Part shown: piece after piece, positions 1 through 5,356 of the stretch
Numbering within the stretch: the stretch's first letter is position 1
Layout of the letters: every line of letters starts with the position of its first letter
Assembly: GCA_965120355.1 (NCBI GenBank)
Contig: CBCPMX010000017.1
Coordinates: forward strand, 1-8,477
DNA: 8,477 bases
DNA from: CBCPMX01 sp965120355
Lineage (GTDB): Bacteria > Bacillota > Clostridia > Oscillospirales > Oscillospiraceae
Reading direction: 5' to 3'
Notes under the pieces: model-generated
Database searches by the model: none
The model's input: only the letters and a program-made list of their open reading frames with translations
What the model was told of the DNA's origin: nothing
Translations under genes and position numbers: made by a program

Positions 1-134
1 TTTGATGCGTTCCTTGACTCAGTCTTTGCTGCCTGACTGCCGTCCCATCTACCCGGAAGTGTTCAACTTGTTATTGCAATTTGCGACATTTTTTCTTATG
101 AACAGTGTTTCGTAATAATTTCTTCACATTCTGG

Positions 135-143
135 TGTTATAAT
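135..143 (+). promoter_or_regulatory. Extended -10 promoter element for the flavodoxin-like gene
   Basis: A perfect TATAAT lies at 138-143 and is preceded by TG at 135-136, which makes an extended -10 element (TGnTATAAT). No good -35 hexamer sits 16-18 bases upstream (around 114-121), which is tolerated when the TG extension is present. It lies 58 bases before the ATG of the flavodoxin-like gene. The -10 match is seen directly; that it is used is inference. Confidence 0.55.
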
Positions 144-201
144 AACAAAAGTTCTGCTGGGATCGGACAGCATCTGATTTTTTTTGTAAAAGAGGTATAT
201 C

Positions 202-621
202 ATGAAGGTACAGTCTTACTATTCTTCCAAAGCCGGCAACTCCTATCAGATTGCCGCAGTGATCGCCAAAGAAAACTCCGTCAAGGTGGATCAGATTCCG
301 CCCGCTTATCAGCCGGAGAACGAGCGCGTGGTGTTCATCAGTGTCGAAGCAAACAATCCGGACACCAAGGTGACCAAGTTCCTGAATACCCTGACTTTGG
401 CCAAGTGCAAGTCCGTGGCTTTTTCCATTGTCGGCAATGATACCAAAGGCATGATTGCAGAGTACAAAAAAATCGTCGAGGGTCTGGGTATCAAGGTTCA
501 TGAGAATGTCTATGAGTGCCCTGTGGCCTCAGGTCTGTTCAAGAAGGGGAAGGTCACCGAGGAGCAGCTCAAGGGCGCGCTGGAGTGGTCTAAGAAGATC
601 ATGGAGGCCATGGCCAGCTAA
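202..621 (+). CDS. Flavodoxin-like protein
   Basis: A 139-residue soluble protein with the alternating strand/helix pattern of a flavodoxin fold, the class of small FMN proteins that carry electrons between redox enzymes. The N-terminal strand (residues 3-9) runs into a loop S8-S-K-A-G-N-S14, at the place of the flavodoxin phosphate-binding loop (usually S/T-x-T-G-N-T). Further strands are at about 42-50 (VVFISVEA), 71-79 (VAFSIVGN) and 97-106, and a charged helix ends the protein. The length is close to that of short-chain flavodoxins (about 140-150). The ATG is supported by AGAGG at 191-195 with a 6-base gap. It is monocistronic: its own promoter lies upstream and a strong terminator follows. 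The threonine of the FMN loop is replaced by A11, so flavin binding is not assured. No signal peptide or membrane segment is visible. I recognise the fold class, not a named family; the redox partner is unknown. Confidence 0.75.
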   Translation: MKVQSYYSSKAGNSYQIAAVIAKENSVKVDQIPPAYQPENERVVFISVEANNPDTKVTKFLNTLTLAKCKSVAFSIVGNDTKGMIAEYKKIVEGLGIKVHENVYECPVASGLFKKGKVTEEQLKGALEWSKKIMEAMAS

Positions 622-660
622 AGGGCTTTGCGCTTACATCAAACAATCAAGAACATATTG

Positions 661-698
661 CGGCGCGGTTCCCAAAGAGTGGAGCCGCGCCGTTTTTT
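661..698 (+). terminator. Strong intrinsic terminator after the flavodoxin-like gene
   Basis: Bases 661-672 pair with 681-692 to give a 12-bp stem (one G-U pair, T669-G684) with a very GC-rich base and an 8-base loop (673-680). The stem is followed directly by six T residues at 693-698. This is a textbook Rho-independent terminator, 39 bases after the flavodoxin-like stop codon, and it should isolate that gene from what follows. Confidence 0.93.
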
Positions 699-1152
699 AG
701 AGCCTGCTTCAGCGCCGTGCAGCTGCGGGGCGCTTCTGCGTGGGCGTGCAGATCGAACTGGTTGCGGCGGGTAGTCAGAGGGCCCTCCTTTGGCGATGAC
801 ACTGAGGTTTTACATTGCTTCGAAACCGGCGGCATAAGGCTCTGAAAAGAGCACCGGTCCGATTTTGGCCATGCTGGTATACAAGCGGTACAGATACCGG
901 TTTGTCAGGCGGCGGTGTCTTTTTCAGAACAAAAGCACCCGGATCCCAATATTCCATCCGGCCATATCGCTCCTTGAGCTTGCCGCCGGAAGACATGGCG
1001 GCTCAAAAGCAGGAACTCCTCCCTGCGCATTTGTGCATAGAGAGGAGTTCCTGCTTGACTGTTGGCCAGCTGTGATTGGGGAGGATCCAGTGAGCGCGGG
1101 CGGGCTTCCGGAAGCGCCGTGGGATTCGGTACTTCTTTCAATTCTCCCGGAG
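699..1152. other. Gene-free stretch with several inverted repeats
   Basis: About 450 bases between the flavodoxin terminator and the 3' end of the converging reductase gene, with no gene I can support. Visible structures are a 6-bp inverted repeat AGCGCC/GGCGCT at 711-734, a GCCGCC/GGCGGC hairpin at 982-1002, a long hairpin at 1007-1056 (listed separately) and a perfect 12-bp palindrome GCTTCCGGAAGC at 1104-1115. Short open frames exist on both strands, for example 775-996 on the minus strand (73 codons). Its codon choice is not absurd, but it lacks a recognisable ribosome site or homology. A decayed gene remnant is possible. Confidence 0.5.
1007..1056 (-). terminator. Long hairpin, probable terminator of the FadH-like gene
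   Basis: Bases 1007-1021 and 1042-1056 form a perfect 15-bp stem. Inside it, TGCGC (1024-1028) can pair with GTGCA (1033-1037) to make a smaller hairpin separated by an internal loop. Read on the minus strand, the stem ends in TTTT (complement of 1005-1008), about 100 bases beyond the stop of the reductase gene at 1153. That suits a terminator, though the T run is short. On the plus strand no T run follows. The stem is seen directly; its function is inferred. Confidence 0.6.
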
Positions 1153-3177
1153 TTAGATGGTTGCGCCCAGTTCCGCTGCGGCGTAGATGGCGTCAATGGC
1201 CTTACCCAGTTCCCGGCAGTTCCCCACCTGGTAGACTGACGCACCGGCAGTTTTCAGACGTTCGTAAAGCGTATAGCTGGGACTGACGCCGGAAGCCACC
1301 ACGACAGTATCACAGGGGAGACGCAGTTCCGATTCCGTTCCGTCTTTATCAGTGACAGTGGCAGTGACGCCTTCCGCGTCGATCTGCGTCACTTTGGCGG
1401 ACTTGTAACGTTTGACACCCAGCCGGTCCAAATCCTGAAGAATTGGCCATGCGGTGCCGGATTCATATCCATAGCCGACTTTGCCCCGCTGCTCTACTAC
1501 GGTGACAGTCCGGTCAGAGGTGTTGAGCATAGTGTTCAGCTCCTCTTGCGGCAGCATCTTGAACACGGACATATAATATAGCTGATCCGGATGTAAGCTC
1601 CCTTGGCGCGCTAAATACTGGGCGGTTTCACAGCCAATATAGCTGCCGCCGATCACCACAACCTGCTTGCCGGGAATCACATCGCCGCGCAGAACTTCTT
1701 TGGCAGTCACCACCGGTACACAGCCGTCTTGGAGCGGTAAGGAAGTGGTGTGTTCGATGCCGCCGGTGGCCAAAACCACATGGTCAAAGCGGTCGGCGCG
1801 AATGGCGTCATACGTTCCGGTTTTACCTAATTCTACTTGAACGCCCAGAGCCTGCAGCATGGTCTCATAATAGGCGATCAGCCGCTTAAATTCGTAGCGG
1901 GAGGGAAGCACCGCCGCCAGATTGAGCTGTCCCCCCAACTTGCCGGTTTGCTCCCACAGTGTTACAAAATGTCCCCGCTGGGCGGCCTGAATGGCCGTTT
2001 CACAACCTGCGGGACCGCCGCCGACTACCAAAATGCGTTTGGGCAGTACAGTTTTCTTCTCAGGGATCTCATATTCCCGGCCGCATAGGCCGTTGACCAG
2101 GCACTTGATGGGCCTGTCAAAAAAAGTATTTGCTAAACAACCCTGATTACAGGCCACGCAGGGACGAATCTGCGCATCACGGTCCTCCATTGCCTTTCGG
2201 GCAAAGTCTGGGTCGGCCAGCATGGGCCGGCCCATCCCCACCAGATCTGCGCGGCCCAGCGCAAGCGCCTGTTCGGCCACATGGGGCTCGCCCATGCGGT
2301 TGCAGACCATGACCGGAACCGATACCACAGAACGGATCGCTTTACCAAGATAGTCCAGCCCACCCAATGGCACATCTGCCGGCAACTGCGGGATCTTTGT
2401 TTCATGCCAGCCGCCGGTAACGTTGAAGCAGTCTACACCGGCAGCTTCGGCCAGAGGTGCGAACTGCATCATGTCCTTGACAGTATTGCTGCCTGGGACA
2501 AAGTCATCAGCCCCGAGGCGGTAGAAAACCGGATAGTCCGGGCCCACTGCCTGACGCACGGCGGCAATGACCTCCAAGGGGAACCGGCAGCGGTTTTCAA
2601 AACTGCCGCCATATTCATCGGTCCGCAGATTGCACAGCGGCGACAGGAATTGGCAAAGCAAGTATCCGGAGGAGCCAGAGATCTCCACTGCGTCAAAACC
2701 GGCGGCTTTTGCCCGGACAGCGCCGGCGGCATAGTCGGACAGGACCTGGCGGATTTGGTCGCGGGTCATTTCCGGCGCGGTCTCCCGGGTATAGCTGCAG
2801 TAAGTGGCGGAGGGGGACAGGGCGTCGCCGCCGCAGGGGACGTCCTTTTTAGGCATGTAGCGGCCTGCGTGATAAAGCTGCACAGCCACTTTGCAGCCGC
2901 GTTCATGCATACCCCGAGTAAAGTCCTGCCAGCCAGGAATGGTATCATCAGTGCGCAGAGACATGGAATTGTTTTTAGCGCCGTAGTCGTCAAAACGGCA
3001 GGAACCGACAATGACCATTCCCAGGCCGCCCTCTGCGCGCCGCCAGTAATACCTGCAAAACCGTTCTGTACAGTATCCGTTTTCCGTATATAAGTGGTGC
3101 ATGGCCGGCATGACCAGCCGGTTGCGCAGGGTCATGCCGTGGATGGTGATGGGGGAAAACAGGCGGGGATATTTCAT
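1153..3177 (-). CDS. NADH:flavin oxidoreductase of the 2,4-dienoyl-CoA reductase (FadH/Bai) type
   Basis: A 674-residue member of the old yellow enzyme family with the full FadH layout. Residues 1 to about 335 form the FMN-binding TIM barrel. C340, C343, C347 and C359 match the C-x2-C-x3-C-x11-C motif for a 4Fe-4S cluster. GGGPAG (386-391) opens the FAD domain and GGSYIG (510-515) opens the nucleotide-binding domain. Y172 (GSSGYL) and H258 (GWHE) align, from memory, with the catalytic Tyr166 and His252 of E. coli FadH. The family passes hydride from NAD(P)H via FAD, Fe-S and FMN to an alpha,beta-unsaturated substrate. Relatives include FadH, the bile-acid enzymes BaiCD and BaiH, and enoate reductases, so the substrate cannot be read from sequence. 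No signal peptide or membrane segment is visible; likely cytosolic. The ATG at 3177 has AAGGA with a rather long 11-base gap; no other start in this frame is better. It appears monocistronic. Confidence 0.93.
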   Translation of the reverse strand: MKYPRLFSPITIHGMTLRNRLVMPAMHHLYTENGYCTERFCRYYWRRAEGGLGMVIVGSCRFDDYGAKNNSMSLRTDDTIPGWQDFTRGMHERGCKVAVQLYHAGRYMPKKDVPCGGDALSPSATYCSYTRETAPEMTRDQIRQVLSDYAAGAVRAKAAGFDAVEISGSSGYLLCQFLSPLCNLRTDEYGGSFENRCRFPLEVIAAVRQAVGPDYPVFYRLGADDFVPGSNTVKDMMQFAPLAEAAGVDCFNVTGGWHETKIPQLPADVPLGGLDYLGKAIRSVVSVPVMVCNRMGEPHVAEQALALGRADLVGMGRPMLADPDFARKAMEDRDAQIRPCVACNQGCLANTFFDRPIKCLVNGLCGREYEIPEKKTVLPKRILVVGGGPAGCETAIQAAQRGHFVTLWEQTGKLGGQLNLAAVLPSRYEFKRLIAYYETMLQALGVQVELGKTGTYDAIRADRFDHVVLATGGIEHTTSLPLQDGCVPVVTAKEVLRGDVIPGKQVVVIGGSYIGCETAQYLARQGSLHPDQLYYMSVFKMLPQEELNTMLNTSDRTVTVVEQRGKVGYGYESGTAWPILQDLDRLGVKRYKSAKVTQIDAEGVTATVTDKDGTESELRLPCDTVVVASGVSPSYTLYERLKTAGASVYQVGNCRELGKAIDAIYAAAELGATI

Positions 3178-3201
3178 GCAGCATCACGTCCTTTCGGGAA
3201 T

Positions 3202-3230
3202 ATTATAGCGAATTGTATGGGGATATGCAA
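3202..3230 (-). promoter_or_regulatory. Sigma-A type promoter of the FadH-like gene
   Basis: On the minus strand a TTGCAT -35 box (complement of 3225-3230) is separated by exactly 17 bases from a perfect TATAAT -10 box (complement of 3202-3207). The -10 box is 24 bases upstream of the ATG at 3177, which gives a very short leader. Both boxes and the spacing are seen directly; no operator repeat is obvious around it. Confidence 0.8.
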
Positions 3231-3346
3231 GCGGCAGCTTGGCCCCTGCGGCACTTTGCGTATCGGCGCACTGTATGTGGATCCCTGCCTGGAAGCAGGC
3301 GTGGTGATGGTGCTGCAGCCGCGGAGTTTTGCCGGAAAAAAGATTG

Positions 3347-3375
3347 TGGACATTTTCACGATGATCTGCTATAAT
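3347..3375 (+). promoter_or_regulatory. Sigma-A type promoter of nrdR with extended -10
   Basis: TGGACA at 3347-3352 (five of six matches to TTGACA) lies 17 bases before a perfect TATAAT at 3370-3375. TG at 3367-3368 adds the extended -10 element. The implied transcript starts near 3382 and has a leader of about 60 bases before the nrdR ATG at 3442. It diverges from the promoter of the FadH-like gene, with about 115 bases between the two -35 boxes. Confidence 0.8.
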
Positions 3376-3441
3376 AATCCAAACAAGGTGGATTCAGATC
3401 CCGCATCGCCTGCGGATTTCAGAAAAGAGAGGAATTGTCAC

Positions 3442-3897
3442 ATGAAATGTCCGTATTGTGGCTACACGGAGAGTAAGGTTGTGGATTCGCGGCATTCTGA
3501 CGACGGCCTGAGTATTCGCCGGCGGCGGGAATGCCTGTCCTGCGGCAAGCGATTTACCACCTATGAGAATGTGGAGAGTCTGCCCATTGTGGTGGTGAAG
3601 CGCGACGGCAGCCGTCAGGCATTTGACCGGGATAAGATTCTGCGGGGCATGGTCCGTGCGGCAGAGAAGCGCCCTGTGCCGCTGTCCAAGCTGGAGGAGA
3701 TTGCCACGGAAATTGAGCAGACAGTGCAGAACTCCCTGGACCGGGAGGTCAGCACGGAGCGCATCGGCGAATTGGTCATGGAACATTTGAAACCGCTGGA
3801 CGAGGTCAGCTATGTACGATTTGCCTCCGTTTACCGTCAGTTTAAGGATATTAACAGCTTCATGGCGGAACTGAATAAGATTCTGGAAGAACGGTAA
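3442..3897 (+). CDS. nrdR: Transcriptional repressor NrdR
   Basis: NrdR is the nucleotide-sensing repressor of ribonucleotide reductase genes; it binds ATP or dATP and then represses nrd promoters at NrdR boxes. The 151-residue product has the family's usual length and order. A zinc ribbon is formed by C3-P-Y-C6 and C31-L-S-C34, with the basic stretch RRRR (26-29) in the DNA-binding part. An ATP-cone domain spans about 46-136, starting at VVVKRDGSRQAFDRDKI. The frame stays open far upstream (to 3094, antisense to the reductase gene), but the zinc ribbon must begin at the ATG at 3442, and AGAGAGGA at 3426-3433 is a good ribosome site 9 bases before it. The gene has its own promoter and is followed at once by a hairpin. 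No nrd gene lies in the window, so its targets are elsewhere. Confidence 0.97.
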   Translation: MKCPYCGYTESKVVDSRHSDDGLSIRRRRECLSCGKRFTTYENVESLPIVVVKRDGSRQAFDRDKILRGMVRAAEKRPVPLSKLEEIATEIEQTVQNSLDREVSTERIGELVMEHLKPLDEVSYVRFASVYRQFKDINSFMAELNKILEER

Positions 3898-3935
3898 AAC
3901 AGGCGTGCTTTCCTCTTTGGGAAAGCACGCCTGTT
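3898..3935. terminator. Bidirectional terminator between nrdR and the DUF421-DUF4363 operon
   Basis: Bases 3898-3913 pair with 3920-3935 in a perfect 16-bp stem, extended by one T-G pair and closed by a 4-base loop. It starts on the base after the nrdR stop codon and lies 12 bases beyond the stop of the converging DUF4363 gene. On the minus strand the stem runs into TTTT (complement of 3896-3899 and the stem end), so termination there is well supported. On the plus strand only TTC follows, so it may block or stabilise nrdR mRNA less efficiently. Confidence 0.85.
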
Positions 3936-3947
3936 CTGCGGCTGCCG

Positions 3948-4328
3948 TTACAGGATGTTGTACAGCTTTGGGGTTTCCATGTCTGCAATGTGGCGCAGAT
4001 TGGCAAGAAGTTGGGCGCAGAGCACCAGAAATTCCTCCCGTTGGCCATGCTGTGCGTTGGCCTCGGCCGCAGCCAGATCGACGGTAATGTCATCGGCCTC
4101 CTGATGGCGCATCATAGCGCCGTACAGGTTCCGCTTGGACGACCATTGGCGGCTTGCCTTGCGGATCTGCTGCAGGGCACCGTCCAGATTTTCCTGTTCG
4201 GCGCTGGTTTGCGCCTGGGCCACTGTGGCAGCGACCTGTTCCGTAAAGTGATGCGCTTCCCAGACCCACCAGATGCTGAAGGCGGTGATGACGGCCAGCA
4301 TTGCTACCGCGATCCACATCCGTTTCAT
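3948..4328 (-). CDS. DUF4363 family membrane-anchored protein
   Basis: A 126-residue protein with one N-terminal hydrophobic segment (about residues 4-23, MWIAVAMLAVITAFSIWWVW) preceded by K2-R3. It therefore probably sits in the membrane with its C-terminal part outside. The rest is helical, rich in Ala, Gln and Glu, and contains W62, typical of the DUF4363 family as I recall it; the biochemical function is unknown. Its ATG overlaps the stop codon of the upstream DUF421 gene in ATGA (4325-4328). A near-ideal ribosome site, AAAGGAGG (complement of 4336-4343), lies inside the end of that gene. Translation of the two is therefore probably coupled, and the proteins likely act together. DUF421-DUF4363 pairs are common in Clostridia and Bacilli, a point from general knowledge and not from this sequence. 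Confidence 0.85.
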   Translation of the reverse strand: MKRMWIAVAMLAVITAFSIWWVWEAHHFTEQVAATVAQAQTSAEQENLDGALQQIRKASRQWSSKRNLYGAMMRHQEADDITVDLAAAEANAQHGQREEFLVLCAQLLANLRHIADMETPKLYNIL

Positions 4329-5002
4329 ATGTGCGCCTCCTTTTTTGCAAGATACAGCTTGCCGGTTTTGTCGGCAGTCAGTAAAAAGATCTGCCGGATT
4401 GTCAGACCATAGTCCTGCAGAACATCTCTCAGCCAGACCATATCCCGGTCAATAAGCGCCAAATTGTCAGACAGCAGCCGTCCGTCGCTGATGAGCGTCA
4501 CAGGCAGCTCCATAGATTGCACGGGAATGCCGGCGGCTTTGGCCGGCGCTGGTTTATATTTGGGGTAGGGGAGGACGCTGAGCTGGCCATTGGTTTCCAG
4601 AATGGCATACTGCACGGCGGTGAAATCCAAAACGCCCTGTTGGCGCAGACATTCTGTCAGCTCGTCCACTGTGATGCGGCTTTGGCGCAGGTTTTTCTGC
4701 AAAATTGTCCCGTTGTGCATCAAAATCAGTGGTTTGCCGCAGATTAGCGCCCGAAACCGGATAGAGCGCATAGACAGACAGGAGCACAGCAGTTCCAGCG
4801 ACAGCAGCGTCAAGATCGGCACCACGCCGCTGACCAGCGGAATGCCAATGTCCTGCATGGGCACCGACGCCAGGTCGGCAATCAGCAGTGCCACCACCAG
4901 TTCCATGGGCTCCAGCTCGCCGATTTGCCGTTTGCCCATGAGGCGGATAGAGACTACCAGAACCAGATATAAGATAAATGTGCGGATATACGATATGACC
5001 AT
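4325..5002 (-). CDS. DUF421 (YetF-like) membrane protein
   Basis: A 225-residue protein of the DUF421/YetF family. Its N-terminal half is membrane-embedded, with hydrophobic segments at about 3-19, 33-50 and 56-77. Between the first two is the conserved-looking RLMGKRQIGELEPMELV (20-36). The C-terminal half (about 83-225) is soluble and holds the YetF domain signatures GKPLILMHNG (89-98) and SRITVDELTECLRQQG (108-123). Family members occur in spore-forming Firmicutes, but their molecular function is not established. I start at the ATG at 5002 because it opens directly onto the first membrane segment and has AGGTGA 6 bases upstream. The frame continues to a GTG at 5128, but those 42 extra residues are polar and have no family character. 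It is the first gene of a two-gene operon with DUF4363. Confidence 0.9.
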   Translation of the reverse strand: MVISYIRTFILYLVLVVSIRLMGKRQIGELEPMELVVALLIADLASVPMQDIGIPLVSGVVPILTLLSLELLCSCLSMRSIRFRALICGKPLILMHNGTILQKNLRQSRITVDELTECLRQQGVLDFTAVQYAILETNGQLSVLPYPKYKPAPAKAAGIPVQSMELPVTLISDGRLLSDNLALIDRDMVWLRDVLQDYGLTIRQIFLLTADKTGKLYLAKKEAHI

Positions 5003-5185
5003 AGAATCACCTGAATTGATCGTGTAATGTGTATCAGCAGAGATCTGAGCGGGAAGCGGCACAGGAATCCGAGGGATATGGAAATACACTTCCTGAAACA
5101 AGTCTTTTTCAGGACAGTTCCGCGTCACTTCTCGTTCTTCACCCTGTATTTTGTGCTTACTATAGATATTCCCCAGAATTGTTTA

Positions 5186-5199
5186 TTTCACATGTGAAA
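5186..5199. promoter_or_regulatory. Perfect 14-bp palindrome, candidate operator
   Basis: TTTCACATGTGAAA reads the same on both strands without a mismatch. It lies 18 bases upstream of the -35 box of the candidate carA promoter and about 190 bases upstream of the DUF421 start, a position suited to a dimeric transcription factor acting on either gene. It does not look like an ArgR box, whose half-sites point the other way (TGAAT...ATTCA). The palindrome is observed; the operator role and the regulator are unknown. Confidence 0.45.
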
Positions 5200-5217
5200 A
5201 TTTAGCCACTATGGGGC

Positions 5218-5246
5218 TTGTATTTTTTCGTATTTTGCGCTAAAAT
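5218..5246 (+). promoter_or_regulatory. Candidate promoter of carAB
   Basis: TTGTAT (5218-5223) and TAAAAT (5241-5246) are spaced by exactly 17 bases; each differs from the sigma-A consensus by two bases or fewer. The implied start near 5253 gives a leader of roughly 100 bases. A second, weaker -10-like TATAAC is at 5256-5261 with no good -35 box. Spacing and matches are seen directly; use in the cell is inferred. Confidence 0.55.
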
Positions 5247-5356
5247 GCATTGAAATATAACCTGAGCGGGTCTTGCAAGGGAGTAAGGGCGCGTCTGAAA
5301 TGGATAGAATTGTCCTCCGCAGCTGGAGGATGATACTGCGAGAAAGGGGCGAACAC

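Larger units (their letters stand above)
5003..5356. other. Divergent control region between DUF421 and carA
   Basis: A 354-base gene-free region. It holds an 8-bp inverted repeat (TCCTGAAA 5091-5098 with TTTCAGGA 5107-5114, loop of 8) in the DUF421 leader, and a perfect 14-bp palindrome (5186-5199). A candidate carA promoter lies at 5218-5246, and a small hairpin at 5313-5330 (TCCTCC/GGAGGA, loop of 6) precedes carA. On the minus strand a TATAGT near 5159-5164 could be a -10 box for DUF421, but no convincing -35 partner is visible. I looked for a PyrR-type attenuator (antiterminator plus U-rich terminator) in the carA leader and saw none. Confidence 0.6.

Noticed and set aside
935..960. A 13-codon peptide on the minus strand (MAGWNIGIRVLLF) with AAGGAG four bases upstream
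   Set aside because: The ribosome-like site is suggestive, but the frame is tiny, unsupported by any family or promoter, and lies in a frame-rich gap.
2281..3093. A 270-codon plus-strand frame inside the FadH-like gene
   Set aside because: It is the complement of a gene with complete domain motifs; it has no ribosome site and no recognisable protein features.
202..3177. A BilR/BilS bilirubin reductase locus
   Set aside because: The genes are convergent with separate terminators, no regulator gene is present, and the OYE protein keeps the FadH-like Tyr/His pair. I keep only the weaker idea of a redox link.
3094..3441. An N-terminal extension of NrdR starting at 3094
   Set aside because: The extension would start inside the reductase gene, before the nrdR promoter. 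The zinc ribbon and the ribosome site fix the start at 3442.
3178..3441. An NrdR box near nrdR indicating autoregulation
   Set aside because: I looked for paired NrdR boxes around the promoter and saw none convincing; a motif scan would settle it.
5003..5128. A longer DUF421 protein starting at GTG 5128
   Set aside because: The extra 42 residues are polar and unlike the family, whereas the ATG at 5002 has a proper ribosome site and leads straight into the first membrane helix.
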